This document shows, one piece after another, positions 1 through 8,379 of a DNA stretch of 64,000 bases. Numbering within the stretch: the first letter of the stretch is position 1; each line of letters starts with the position of its first letter. The notes below the pieces were generated by a model. It did no database searches, had not been told where the DNA came from, and was given only the letters and a program-made list of their open reading frames with translations. This DNA comes from DDH964 sp963806685. GTDB lineage: Bacteria; Desulfobacterota; Desulfuromonadia; Desulfuromonadales; DDH964. The stretch lies in assembly GCA_963806685.1 (NCBI GenBank), contig CAWDZB010000010.1, positions 124,001 through 188,000 of the forward strand, in the 5' to 3' direction. A program made the translations under genes and the position numbers.

Positions 1-213
1 CGCAGCCGGATGCAGCCCCGGTGCCGCATACGCCCCCGGCGCTGCGGCAACGGCAGCCAGCAGCCCCGGCCAGCCGGCAGCTTCGACCCCCGGGACCAGA
101 AAGCCTCTCACCCCGGCGTCGCGGGCGGCCGCCAACTGGGCCTCGCGGCTCCGCGGTTCCGGCAGCAGGTCGAGATGGACATGGGTGTCGAACAGCATGC
201 TAGTGGGGGCCAT
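1..213 (-). CDS. TatD family metal-dependent hydrolase, N-terminal part
   Basis: The gene runs off the left edge of the window; about 70 N-terminal residues are visible. The reading begins MAPTSMLFDTHVHLD, and FDTHVHLD is the metal-binding His-x-His signature that opens TatD nucleases (3'-5' DNA exonuclease / deoxyribonuclease, TIM-barrel amidohydrolase fold). It is followed by a helix and the strand GFLVPGVEAAGW, matching the family pattern in which the second strand ends in a Pro-Gly-Val. The start at 213 is the furthest upstream ATG; the in-frame ATG at 198 would give MLFDTHVHLD, closer to the usual TatD start, so the true start is uncertain by five codons. It is divergent from the chemoreceptor gene. 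Confidence 0.82.
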   Translation of the reverse strand, partial: MAPTSMLFDTHVHLDLLPEPRSREAQLAAARDAGVRGFLVPGVEAAGWPGLLAAVAAAPGAYAAPGLHPAA

Positions 214-347
214 GCGGCGACTCTAGCACAATGGCCGCCTCCGGGGAAAGCCGGGGCGGCTTTTCCATCTTGCACTGTTCGGGAAACTATGCTAAGAGCT
301 AACAAGCTAATTTTGCATACAAAATTCCTTCAAACAAAGGTTTTTCC

Positions 348-2036
348 ATGGCCGACATCCCCCGCACCCGGATCTCCTTTCTACGCAAGATCTTCTTTTT
401 CACCCATCTCGCCGGCCTGTTTGCCGGGGGCATTTTTCCCCTCATCGCCGTCCCGATCGTCGGCCCCGCAGCCAAGACCCTCCCTTTCATCCTCAGCTGC
501 CTGGTCATGGGCCTTGGGGTGGGTGCGGTTCTTTTCCAGTTCGTACGCATCAGTCTCAAATCCCAGCTGCACCAGCAACTGGCGCTGCTGCAGCCGCTGA
601 TCGGCACCGTGCACCGCGCTGACGACACCCTGGAAAGCCTGAGCCAGGCCCTGCAGACCTCGATTCAGCAGATCGAGGATTTCGTTCGCCCCCTGCTGGC
701 TACCATCGATGAATTCGTCCCCCATTACCGGACCCTCGCCGCCTCCAGCAGCTATCTCTCGGATCGAGCCCGGGAAGGCCTGAGCGCCGCCCAGACGACC
801 CGCAAGGACGTCGCCGCGATGGGTGAAAGGCAGCAGGACATCGCCGCCCAGATGGAGCTGCTGACGGAGCGGACCCAGGACGAAGCGGCCCTCTCCCGCG
901 AACTGTCGGCATCCCTCGAGGAGATGGCTGGAGCCATGGAACACTCCAACGCCCAGTTCCTGGAAACCACTACCAGTGTCGACCAGATGGCCACCAGTCT
1001 TCGCGAGGCGGCTGACCAGGCCGGCAAGATCACCCGCAGCGTGGAGATGACGGTTCGTGACCTGGATGGCATCAGCGAGGCCTTTGCGCGCATTCGCAGC
1101 GGCGCTACGGCCAGCGCCGAAGCCACGGCAGCCGTGCAGCAGGATGCCGAAAACGGTCTGCAGGTGGTCGGCTCCTCCCGTCAGGAAATGGACCGCATCG
1201 ACGCCGAAAGCCGCAAGGCCACCGAGGCCATGGGGCGCCTCTCCCACCAGACCGGGGAGGTGGCGAAGATCATCGAGGTCATCCGCGAACTGGTTTCGGA
1301 CACCGAACTGCTCGCCTTCAACGCCGCGATCATCGCCGCCCAGGCCGGGGAGCATGGCAAGGGTTTTTCCGTGGTTGCGGAAGAGATTCGCGACCTCGCC
1401 GACCGGACCACCAACAGCGCCCAGGACATTCAGCGGATCGTCAAGGCCATCGGCGGCGATACGGCGGAAGTCACCGCGGCCATCGCCGCCACCGGCCAAA
1501 GGATCGCCAAGGGGAAGCAGCTCAGCCAGGAGACCGGCACCGCCCTGGAAAAGATCGTCGCCAGCGCCCGCCAGGCGGCCAGCTCTTCGGACGACATCGT
1601 GCAGTTGACCGGTGAGCAGGAACAGCGGGCACAGGGGCTGGTCACCAGCGCCGGCCAGGGAATGCGCTCGGTCAAGGCCATTGCCCGGGCCATCCAGGAG
1701 CAGCAGCAGGCAATCGATCGCATCCAGCAGGGGGTCGGCCAGATGAAGTCGGCGGCCGACCAGGTCGCGCACGGGATGGAGGAGCAGGTCCGGGCCAATC
1801 GCGAATTCGACAAGGGGCTCGCCGGCAGGGAGTCCCATATTCAGGCGGTCGACGATGCGATCCGTTTCCAGACCGAGATCGCCGACCGGGTCTTCACCCA
1901 CTTCAACATCTCCGAAAAGCGTCTCCACAACAACTCGGAGCGGGCCGCGGTGATCAACGAGGAAATCGACGCCATGGAAACCCTCACCGGGCGCCTGCGG
2001 GATTTGGCCGAGCGCTTTCAGGCCCTGTCGAAATAG
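348..2036 (+). CDS. Methyl-accepting chemotaxis protein without periplasmic sensor domain
   Basis: A 562-residue chemoreceptor-type signal transducer. Two membrane segments lie close together at about residues 15-39 and 45-66 with only a few residues between them, so there is no room for a periplasmic ligand-binding domain. The rest is a long heptad-rich helical cytoplasmic domain. The conserved hairpin tip, which contacts CheA and CheW, is recognisable around residues 318-345 (NAAIIAAQAGEHGKGF followed by SVVAEEIRDLADR), although it departs from the canonical wording. No CheR-tethering pentapeptide is seen at the C terminus. The sensed signal may be cytoplasmic or membrane-borne. A weak AAAGG-like ribosome site precedes the ATG. 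No other chemotaxis gene lies nearby. Confidence 0.93.
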   Translation: MADIPRTRISFLRKIFFFTHLAGLFAGGIFPLIAVPIVGPAAKTLPFILSCLVMGLGVGAVLFQFVRISLKSQLHQQLALLQPLIGTVHRADDTLESLSQALQTSIQQIEDFVRPLLATIDEFVPHYRTLAASSSYLSDRAREGLSAAQTTRKDVAAMGERQQDIAAQMELLTERTQDEAALSRELSASLEEMAGAMEHSNAQFLETTTSVDQMATSLREAADQAGKITRSVEMTVRDLDGISEAFARIRSGATASAEATAAVQQDAENGLQVVGSSRQEMDRIDAESRKATEAMGRLSHQTGEVAKIIEVIRELVSDTELLAFNAAIIAAQAGEHGKGFSVVAEEIRDLADRTTNSAQDIQRIVKAIGGDTAEVTAAIAATGQRIAKGKQLSQETGTALEKIVASARQAASSSDDIVQLTGEQEQRAQGLVTSAGQGMRSVKAIARAIQEQQQAIDRIQQGVGQMKSAADQVAHGMEEQVRANREFDKGLAGRESHIQAVDDAIRFQTEIADRVFTHFNISEKRLHNNSERAAVINEEIDAMETLTGRLRDLAERFQALSK

Positions 2037-2197
2037 ACCGCCTGAGAGGCTCCAGCCTCCTACCAGTTCGAAAAGTTTCCTATATATGAAAACATGGATT
2101 TCATGATTGCCTCCCCGGCTGCTGCCGTGTTATAAAGCCACCGTCATACTAGATCTCAGGGCAGTGCCCCGGCGTTGCCCGACCAAACGGGGAGACA

Positions 2198-2452
2198 ATG
2201 AAAACCACCTACACCACCTTCGGTACCTGTTCGCGCTTTATCGACATCGAACTGGATGGCGGCCGGGTCAAGGAAGTGCGCTTTGTCGGCGGCTGCGCCG
2301 GGAATACTCGCGGAATCGCAGCCCTTGCTGCCGGCCTGCCGGTCGGCATGGTAATCGAAAAGACCCGGGGAATCGTCTGCCGGAACGATACCAGCTGTCC
2401 CGACCAGCTCGCCCGGGCCCTGGAAAGCCTCTCCCTGCAGCAGGCAAGCTGA
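2198..2452 (+). CDS. TSCPD domain protein, TIGR03905 type
   Basis: A small protein of 84 residues with a good ribosome site (GGGGAGA) 4 nt before the ATG. The C-terminal motif DTSCPDQLARAL carries the Thr-Ser-Cys-Pro-Asp signature that names the TSCPD domain, known as a stand-alone small protein and as the tail of some vitamin B12-dependent ribonucleotide reductases. Other conserved-looking cysteines are at GTCSRF, GGCAGN and GIVCRN, so a metal or redox role is plausible but unproven. The length fits the stand-alone TIGR03905 family. It is a single gene that now converges on group II intron copy A, whose 3' end lies 15 nt past the stop. Confidence 0.9.
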   Translation: MKTTYTTFGTCSRFIDIELDGGRVKEVRFVGGCAGNTRGIAALAAGLPVGMVIEKTRGIVCRNDTSCPDQLARALESLSLQQAS

Positions 2453-2466
2453 AGTCCCGGGCAACA

Positions 2467-4401
2467 ATCGGGTAGGAGGCGGGGTTACCCCCGCCGTCCT
2501 CCCACACCACCGTGCGTACGGTTCCGTACACGGCGGTTCACAAGGCACACTGAAAGCGTCTGAGGTGGTCGATTAGCGAAACCAACCCCAGGTTGTCGAA
2601 GAAAGATTTGCGAAACGCATCGTGCATGTGCGAGGCTCCTGAGTTGTACCAGGGGCCCCGCCCGTTTTGGGCCGATTTCCAGGCCCGCTGTTCCGTCAAT
2701 CCCCGTCGCATCAGATTCCTGGCCCGGGTGAAAGGGCGCTTCCACTGCCGCCACAGGATGCAGCGCAGCTTCCGCCGGACCCAGCCATCCAGTTCTTCGA
2801 AGATGCCTTTGACTTCCGCCAGACGGAAATAGGCGATCCAGCCCCGGAGCTTCGGGGCGGACTCTTCGATGACTTTCTTGAGGCTGTGCCCCCTTCCCCG
2901 CCGAAAAACCTGCCTGAGATTGGCCTTGAGCCGCTTCACGGAAGAGTCCGCCACTTTCAGGCGCGGCTTCTTGTGAAAGCTCATGCTGTAGCCCAGAAAG
3001 GTCCTCTGCCAGGGTCGGTCAACGGCGCTTTTGGCGCGGTTGACCTTGAGCTTGAGCCGCTGTTCGAGAAACCGGGTCAACGAGGCCATCACCCGCTCCG
3101 CAGACCGGCGACTATGAACGTAGATGTTACAGTCGTCGGCATAGCGGCAGAAGGCATGGCCGCGCTTCTCCAGTTCCTTGTCGAACTCGTCGAGCAGGAT
3201 GTTCGACAACAAGGGTGAGATCGGGCCGCCTTGCGGCGTCCCCTCCACCCGGGGCGAGACAATCCCTCCTTCGAGAACTCCGGCCGTCAGGTAGTTGCGA
3301 ATCAGTTGCAGCACCCGACGGTCTTTAACCTTGCGAGCCACACGTGCCATGAGCACGTCGTGCCCCACCCGGTCGAAGAACTTCTCCAGGTCGATATCGA
3401 CCACCCAGCGTCGCCCCTCGGACACACGCCTGCGGGCGACCTCAACGGCCTGATGGGCGCTCCTTCCGGGCCGAAACCCGTAGGAGCTCTCGGAGAAGTC
3501 CGGTTCGAACAGCCGCATCAGCTCCTGATGCAGCGCCTGCTGAATGACCCGGTCCAGCACCGTGGGGATGCCGAGCATGCGCATCCCGCCGCCGGGCTTG
3601 GGGATTTCCACCCTGCGCACCGGCCGGGGCTGATAGGTCCCGTTCAGCAGCTCTTCCTTGATGCGCGGCCACTCCTTCTTCAGATAGTCCTTGAGGTCGC
3701 GAACCGGCATCCCGTCGATGCCGGGCGCCCCCTTGTTGCTGACCACCCGCTCGTAGGCCGCCATCATGTTGCCGCGGCTGACAACTTCCTCCATCAGTCG
3801 CGTCTCCACTTCCGTCCAGGAAGGTTCCCGGCATGCCGTGACGCTTGACGCACCTCCGCCGTACTCTCGCGACTTCCGGTCGCTACCCTCGGGCGCGGCC
3901 TCTGGCATCTCAGCCAGAGCTTCTGCTTCCTCGATCGTCATCGAAATTCGGGGCTCCTGACAGGCGCCTCGTGTTCGGCCCTTCACCGAGGTGGTCAGTC
4001 CCGGCTACTATGGCCTCTGCTGACTTCTGCCGACCCGTCCCGACGCCTCTCGGCGCCGGTAGCACGAGGCAGATCGGCAGATCTCCCAGGGTAATGCGCG
4101 TGACCTTCCTCCCATACACCCGCCGCATCTACAGCCCCACCCTCCCGGATGGCTATCGGGCTTTGAAGATCTATGCCTTCTCGCCCGGATGGGACTGCCT
4201 CGTATGCGATTTCTGTTCGTCGGGCCGGGAGTTTGCCTGCGGCTTCCTTCAGATTCCACCTCGCGGTGGACACCCTTGCCGTTCAGCTAGCGGTTCCCGC
4301 CATCAGGGTCCGCAGGGGACTTGCACCCCCAAGTCACCGATTCACCACCACAGTGAATCAGACAGCGCCAGTCAAGGCGCTACGCGCCATGCCTGGCGCA
4401 C
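2467..4401 (-). mobile_element. Group II intron, class C type, copy A
   Basis: A complete 1935-bp intron on the minus strand. The 5' end at 4401 reads GTGCGCC, fitting the GUGYG consensus, and the 3' end at 2467 reads CCCGAT, fitting the terminal AY. About 415 nt of structured RNA (domains I-III) precede the reverse transcriptase frame. Domain V-like pairing lies at about 2505-2540 and a domain VI-like hairpin at about 2478-2497. The limits were set by comparison with copy B at 29380-31314: identity begins and ends exactly at these points, with one shared exon base (A at 2466) beyond the 3' end. The 5' exon is an intrinsic terminator, the usual target of class C introns. Confidence 0.93.
2538..3986 (-). 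CDS. ltrA: Group II intron reverse transcriptase/maturase, copy A
   Basis: A 482-residue intron-encoded protein that splices and mobilises its host intron. The reverse transcriptase domain spans roughly residues 75-330. It shows NKGAPGIDG, the block YGFRPGRSAHQAVE, the DIDLEKFFDRVGHD catalytic strand, GTPQGGPISPLLSNILLDEFD and the YADD catalytic box. It is followed by a maturase (domain X) region near HSLKKVIEESAPKLRGWIAYF. The C-terminal tail GPWYNSGASHMHDAF and LGLVSLIDHLRRFQ is the pattern of class C proteins. There is no HNH endonuclease, as expected for that class. The stop falls at the edge of domain V. A start at residue 16 (MTIEEAEAL) is possible. The protein is identical to copy B. 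Confidence 0.96.
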   Translation of the reverse strand: MKGRTRGACQEPRISMTIEEAEALAEMPEAAPEGSDRKSREYGGGASSVTACREPSWTEVETRLMEEVVSRGNMMAAYERVVSNKGAPGIDGMPVRDLKDYLKKEWPRIKEELLNGTYQPRPVRRVEIPKPGGGMRMLGIPTVLDRVIQQALHQELMRLFEPDFSESSYGFRPGRSAHQAVEVARRRVSEGRRWVVDIDLEKFFDRVGHDVLMARVARKVKDRRVLQLIRNYLTAGVLEGGIVSPRVEGTPQGGPISPLLSNILLDEFDKELEKRGHAFCRYADDCNIYVHSRRSAERVMASLTRFLEQRLKLKVNRAKSAVDRPWQRTFLGYSMSFHKKPRLKVADSSVKRLKANLRQVFRRGRGHSLKKVIEESAPKLRGWIAYFRLAEVKGIFEELDGWVRRKLRCILWRQWKRPFTRARNLMRRGLTEQRAWKSAQNGRGPWYNSGASHMHDAFRKSFFDNLGLVSLIDHLRRFQCAL

Positions 4402-4445
4402 ATAGAAAAAGGCGCGAACCCCCGGGGGTTCGCGCCTTTTTCTAT
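4402..4445. terminator. Perfect 44-bp palindrome, bidirectional intrinsic terminator
   Basis: The two 22-bp halves are exact reverse complements: a GC-rich stem (GGCGCGAACCCCC and its complement) flanked by A5 and T5 tracts, so it can terminate transcription from either side. On the minus strand it closes the efflux operon ending at 4477; before intron insertion it would also have served the TSCPD gene on the plus strand. Group II intron copy A begins at the base immediately next to it, 9 nt past the GC stem. Confidence 0.9.
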
Positions 4446-4476
4446 TGACCTGATTCCCGGTATCCTGGCGGCCGCG

Positions 4477-4887
4477 TTACCCCTCCAACAGCCGATCGAC
4501 TACCCCGGCAGTCTGGACCGTGAGCCGACGACAATTCGCCTGGTGTTCAGAACTCAACCAAGGATAGGGGGCTGACAACCCCTGGCAGCAGGTCACCCGG
4601 TTCCGCTCGCGAAACGCCGCCACCAGCTCCCCCGCCTTCTCCCCCTTGCCGTTCAGGCCGAGGGCCATGACCCCGCCGCTCACCGCGCCGCACAGGCACT
4701 GGCTGCCGCCGACGCCACCGCCGAAAGCCGCCGCCATCTCCAGCAGCCGCGGCTCCTCAGTCCCGGTCGTGACCTGCAGGACCGCCTGGGTACAGTTCAA
4801 CCCGGCGTCGAACAGCCGACCGGCCCGTTCCGCCACGGTCTTGGCATCCGGCGCCGGAGGGCTCTTGTGCCATCTGCTCAAAAACAC
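4477..4887 (-). CDS. C_GCAxxG_C_C family protein, putative redox-active
   Basis: The predicted protein has 136 residues and starts at a GTG with an AGAGGAGA ribosome site just upstream; the open frame continues further upstream but there it overlaps the DUF2892 gene in another frame. Cysteines occur in the order expected for the C_GCAxxG_C_C family: NCTQAV, then a glycine-rich stretch with SQCLCGAVSGGVMALG, then VTCCQGL and QANCRRL. Members are small cysteine-rich proteins thought to bind a metal or cluster or do redox chemistry; the function is unproven. The CLCGAVSGG block stands where GCAxxG is expected, so the match is good but not literal. It is last in the efflux operon, 83 nt after the DUF2892 gene. 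Confidence 0.78.
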   Translation of the reverse strand: MFLSRWHKSPPAPDAKTVAERAGRLFDAGLNCTQAVLQVTTGTEEPRLLEMAAAFGGGVGGSQCLCGAVSGGVMALGLNGKGEKAGELVAAFRERNRVTCCQGLSAPYPWLSSEHQANCRRLTVQTAGVVDRLLEG

Positions 4888-4970
4888 CTGCCATTCTCCT
4901 CTTCGCGACGGCTCATTGGCCCTGCCGACAACCAGCCCGTCCCCGACGAAGACCCAGGGGGGCCAGCGGC

Positions 4971-5162
4971 TCAGCCCTCCCGGACCCCGAGCTTGCGAAG
5001 GAGGGTGATCATCGGGCACCAGTCGGTAAAAGCGCTCTGAAACAGGTTGAGACCGACGAAAGCGGTGAACAACAGCCAGTAGGGGCTGACGTAGTGGGCG
5101 AGGGCTACGCTCAGCAGCACGAAGAATCCGGCGATCAAACGCAGGTAACGATTGATGGTCAT
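4971..5162 (-). CDS. DUF2892 (YgaP-type) inner membrane protein
   Basis: A 63-residue membrane protein starting MTINRYLRLIAG. It has two hydrophobic helices (about residues 8-26 and 28-44) separated by a short HYVSPYW turn, then the motif FTDWCPMITLLRKLGV. This N(Q)xx-F-DWCP-LLRKLGV pattern defines DUF2892, found alone or as the membrane tail of the rhodanese YgaP. The single Cys in the WCP motif is retained. The start codon overlaps the stop of the RND gene, which implies translational coupling and co-expression with the pump. No catalytic domain is present. Confidence 0.88.
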   Translation of the reverse strand: MTINRYLRLIAGFFVLLSVALAHYVSPYWLLFTAFVGLNLFQSAFTDWCPMITLLRKLGVREG

Positions 5163-8100
5163 GACTGGTATCTCCTTGCATGTTGTTCGGCTTTTTTGCC
5201 GTAAATGAGCCAGTAGACGATGGGGATGACGATCAGGGTAAAAGCGGTGGAGGCGAAGACCCCGAAAATGATCGCCCAGGCGAGCCCCGAGAAGATCGGA
5301 TCGAGAGTGATGATCCAGTTGCCGAGCAGCGCCGCGCCGGCCGTGAGCAGGATCGGCCGCAGGCGCACGGCTCCGCTCTCGATGATCGCCTCCTTGAGCG
5401 GCAGACCGCGCTGCATGGCATGGTGAATGAAATCGATGAGGATGATCGAGTTGCGCACCACGATCCCGGCCAGGGCAATCATGCCGATCATCGCCGTGGC
5501 GGTGAAGAAGACCGGTGTACCGTACCCCCCCACCGGGTGGTCGGCGATCAGGTTGAGGAGCCAGAAGCCGGGCATGATGCCGATCATGGTCAGCGGGATG
5601 GCGGCCATGATGATCAGCGGCATGCCGTAGGAGCCGGTCTCGACCAGCAGCAGGATATAGATCAGCACCAGGGCCGCACCGAAGGCGATCCCCAGATCGC
5701 GGAAGACGTCGAGGGTGATCTGCCATTCCCCCTCGCCGTTCCAGACCACCCGCGTCCCCACCGGCAACGAGTTTTTGTTGAAGAAGGAGGAGAGGTTGAG
5801 GACGGCGTTGACCGGGCTCTTGCCGGCCATCTCGCCGGTGACGTAGACCACCCGCTGCAGGTTCTTGTGGAAGATGGTCGGCTCCTGGGTCTGCTCCACG
5901 AAGCGCCCCAGTTCCGAGAGGTGTACCAGCTTGCCGTCTGTGCCGCCCACCGTCAGCGCCCCCAGGTCGGCGGCCGAGGAGCGTTCTCCCGCGGGAAGCC
6001 GCAGCAGGATCTGCAGCGGGTGACGCTCGCTGTCGACGTGAACGGTGCCGACCGTCTCGCCGCCCAGGGCCATCGCCAGGGTCCGGGCGATGGCGGCGTC
6101 GCTCACCCCGGAGAGGGCGGCCTTCTCCTTGTCGGGGAGGAAGGTCAGGCGCGGTTGCGGCGCCTCGACGAAATCGTCGACGTCCACCACTTTGTCCTCG
6201 TCGCGCATCCGGGCCTCGACCTGCTTGGCGGCGGCGATCTGCTCGGCGTAGCTGATCCCCGGCTCGGCGTAGACCTCGGCGGCGACGGTGGAAATCACCG
6301 GCGGCCCCGGCGGCACCTCGACGATCTTCAGGTTGGCGCCGTGGGCCTCGGCGATCCGGGTCAGATCGTTGCGCAGCCGCAGGGTCAGCGGGTGGCTCTG
6401 CATGGCGCGCCGCCCCTTGGCCGCCAGGTTGATGCGGATGTCGGCGACATTGGCGCCGCGACGCATGTAGTAGTGGCGGACCATGCCGTTGAAGTCCATG
6501 GCGCTGGCGGTACCGACGTAGGCCTCGAAGTCGGTGACCTCGTTGACCGTCCCCAGGTAATCCTCAAGCGCCCGTACTGCGGCGTCGGTCTCCTCCAGGG
6601 GCGTCCCCTCCGGCATGTCGACCACCAACTGGAACTCGTTCTTGTTGTCGAAGGGGAGCATCTTCATCGGCACCAGGTTGAGGGCCGGCATCGCCATCGA
6701 GCCGAGCAGCAGCACCACCACTGCGGCGACCAGCAGCCACCCCTTCTTGCGCGAGTCGATGAAGGGCTCGAGGAGCCGCCGGTAGATCCGGTAGATGCGG
6801 CTTTCTTCCAGCACGAACTCGTGCCCCCCCTTGCCGTACTGCCCTTTGAGCACGTGGTAGCTCATCCACGGCGTGATGGTGAAGGCAACCAGCAGCGACA
6901 TCACCATGGTCAGCGGCAGGTTGATCGCCATCGGCCGCATGTACGGCCCCATCATGCCGGTGATGAAGAGCATCGGCAAAAAGGAGAAGATAACCGCCAG
7001 GGTGGCCAGGATCACCGGCGGCCGCACCTCGTCGATCGCGGAAAGGACCGCGTCGCGTGGCGGTTCCTTCTTCATCTGGAAGTGGCGGAAGATGTTCTCG
7101 ACGTCGACGATCGGGTCGTCGACCAACAGTCCCAGCGCCAGCACTAGGGCGAAGAGGGTGACGCGGTTGATGGTGTAGCCGAACCAGTAGTTGATCAGCA
7201 GGGTCAGCGAGTAGATGATCGGGATCGAGACCGCGACGATCAGCGCCTCGCGCCAGCCCAGCGCGAAGAGGACCAGCCCGAGGACCGTCACCATGGCGAT
7301 GAGCAGCTCCTCGATCAGCTCGTTGACCTTGTGGTTGGCGGTCTCGCCGTAGTTGCGGGTGACCCGCACCTGGATGTCGTCAGGGATGATCGTCCCCTTG
7401 AGGGCGCCCACCGCCTCGATGACCTGCTCGGCGACCACCACCGCGTTGGTCCCCTTCTTCTTGGCCACGGCGATATTTACCGCCTGGTACTCGTGGCCGG
7501 CAGCGGCCGCCGCCGCATCCCCGGCGGGGCCGAAACGCAGCCGGGTGTAGGTGGTCGGCTCGGCGGGGCCATCCGTCACTTTGGCGACGTCCCGCAGCTG
7601 GACCGGACGATTCCCGGCCACCCCGATCACCAGCTCGCCGACCTCGGCCGCCGAGCGGAAAAAGCTGCCGCCGCGCACCAGGATGCTCTGGTCGCCCTTC
7701 TGAAACTCGCCGGCCGGCAGCTCCAGGTTGGCTCCCTGCAGCGCCCGGCGCACGGTCAGCAGGTCGAGGCCGCGGGCCGCCAGCGCCTGGGGGTCGATGG
7801 CGATGCGTACCTGCCGGGGCCGGCCGCCGATCACCGTGGTCACCGAGGTGTTTTTTACCGACTGCAGGCGGTCGACAACCTCCTCGGCGACCCGGCGCAG
7901 CTGATAATCGGAGGCCTTGTCGCTGTAGAGGGTGAGATTGACGATCGGCACGTCGTCCACCTCCACTGGCTTGATGACCCAGCCGGTGACCCCCGGCGGC
8001 ACGATGTCGAGATTGGTCTGGATCTTGTTATGCAGCTTGACCAGCGACTGGATGCGGTCCTCGCCAACAAAGAAACGCGCCGTGACAACCGCCAGGTCGG

Positions 8101-8377
8101 GCTTGGACATGGAATAGACGTACTCGACGCCGTCGACCTGCCAGAGAAGCTTCTCCAGGCGGGTCGAGACCTGGCGCTCCACTTCGGCGGCGCTGGCCCC
8201 GGGCATGTGCACATAGACGTCGGCCAGCGGCACGACGATCTGCGGCTCCTCCTCCCGCGGCGTCAAGAGCAGCGCTGTAGCGCCGGCCAGCAGCGAAAGG
8301 ATGATGAGAATGACCGACAGGTTACCGTCGAGAAACTTGTCGACGATCCGGGTCGGCAGCGAGAGCTTTCTGGCCAT
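5159..8377 (-). CDS. Efflux RND transporter permease subunit (AcrB/HAE family)
   Basis: A 1072-residue inner-membrane proton-driven pump. Typical RND architecture is visible: one N-terminal membrane helix (about residues 18-36), a large periplasmic loop, a block of membrane helices, a second periplasmic loop (from about residue 560) and a final helix block. The proton-relay motif in the fourth helix region reads LALGLLVDDPIVDVEN, with the two adjacent aspartates that carry protons in AcrB. The N-terminal border reads PREEEPQI, seen in the RND subgroup common in Geobacter-like bacteria. Its partners are directly upstream: the lipoprotein adaptor (2 nt gap) and TolC-like channel. The substrate cannot be told from sequence. 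Confidence 0.95.
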   Translation of the reverse strand: MARKLSLPTRIVDKFLDGNLSVILIILSLLAGATALLLTPREEEPQIVVPLADVYVHMPGASAAEVERQVSTRLEKLLWQVDGVEYVYSMSKPDLAVVTARFFVGEDRIQSLVKLHNKIQTNLDIVPPGVTGWVIKPVEVDDVPIVNLTLYSDKASDYQLRRVAEEVVDRLQSVKNTSVTTVIGGRPRQVRIAIDPQALAARGLDLLTVRRALQGANLELPAGEFQKGDQSILVRGGSFFRSAAEVGELVIGVAGNRPVQLRDVAKVTDGPAEPTTYTRLRFGPAGDAAAAAAGHEYQAVNIAVAKKKGTNAVVVAEQVIEAVGALKGTIIPDDIQVRVTRNYGETANHKVNELIEELLIAMVTVLGLVLFALGWREALIVAVSIPIIYSLTLLINYWFGYTINRVTLFALVLALGLLVDDPIVDVENIFRHFQMKKEPPRDAVLSAIDEVRPPVILATLAVIFSFLPMLFITGMMGPYMRPMAINLPLTMVMSLLVAFTITPWMSYHVLKGQYGKGGHEFVLEESRIYRIYRRLLEPFIDSRKKGWLLVAAVVVLLLGSMAMPALNLVPMKMLPFDNKNEFQLVVDMPEGTPLEETDAAVRALEDYLGTVNEVTDFEAYVGTASAMDFNGMVRHYYMRRGANVADIRINLAAKGRRAMQSHPLTLRLRNDLTRIAEAHGANLKIVEVPPGPPVISTVAAEVYAEPGISYAEQIAAAKQVEARMRDEDKVVDVDDFVEAPQPRLTFLPDKEKAALSGVSDAAIARTLAMALGGETVGTVHVDSERHPLQILLRLPAGERSSAADLGALTVGGTDGKLVHLSELGRFVEQTQEPTIFHKNLQRVVYVTGEMAGKSPVNAVLNLSSFFNKNSLPVGTRVVWNGEGEWQITLDVFRDLGIAFGAALVLIYILLLVETGSYGMPLIIMAAIPLTMIGIMPGFWLLNLIADHPVGGYGTPVFFTATAMIGMIALAGIVVRNSIILIDFIHHAMQRGLPLKEAIIESGAVRLRPILLTAGAALLGNWIITLDPIFSGLAWAIIFGVFASTAFTLIVIPIVYWLIYGKKAEQHARRYQS

Positions 8378-8379
8378 CC

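Noticed and set aside
4888..5181. Upstream part of the open frame of the C_GCAxxG_C_C gene
   Set aside because: This stretch is out of frame with, and overlaps, the DUF2892 gene. A GTG with a ribosome site at 4887 marks a better start.
5180..7147. 655-codon plus-strand frame across the RND gene
   Set aside because: Antisense shadow with strings of Asp, Gln, His and Arg and no domain; the RND protein is complete on the minus strand.
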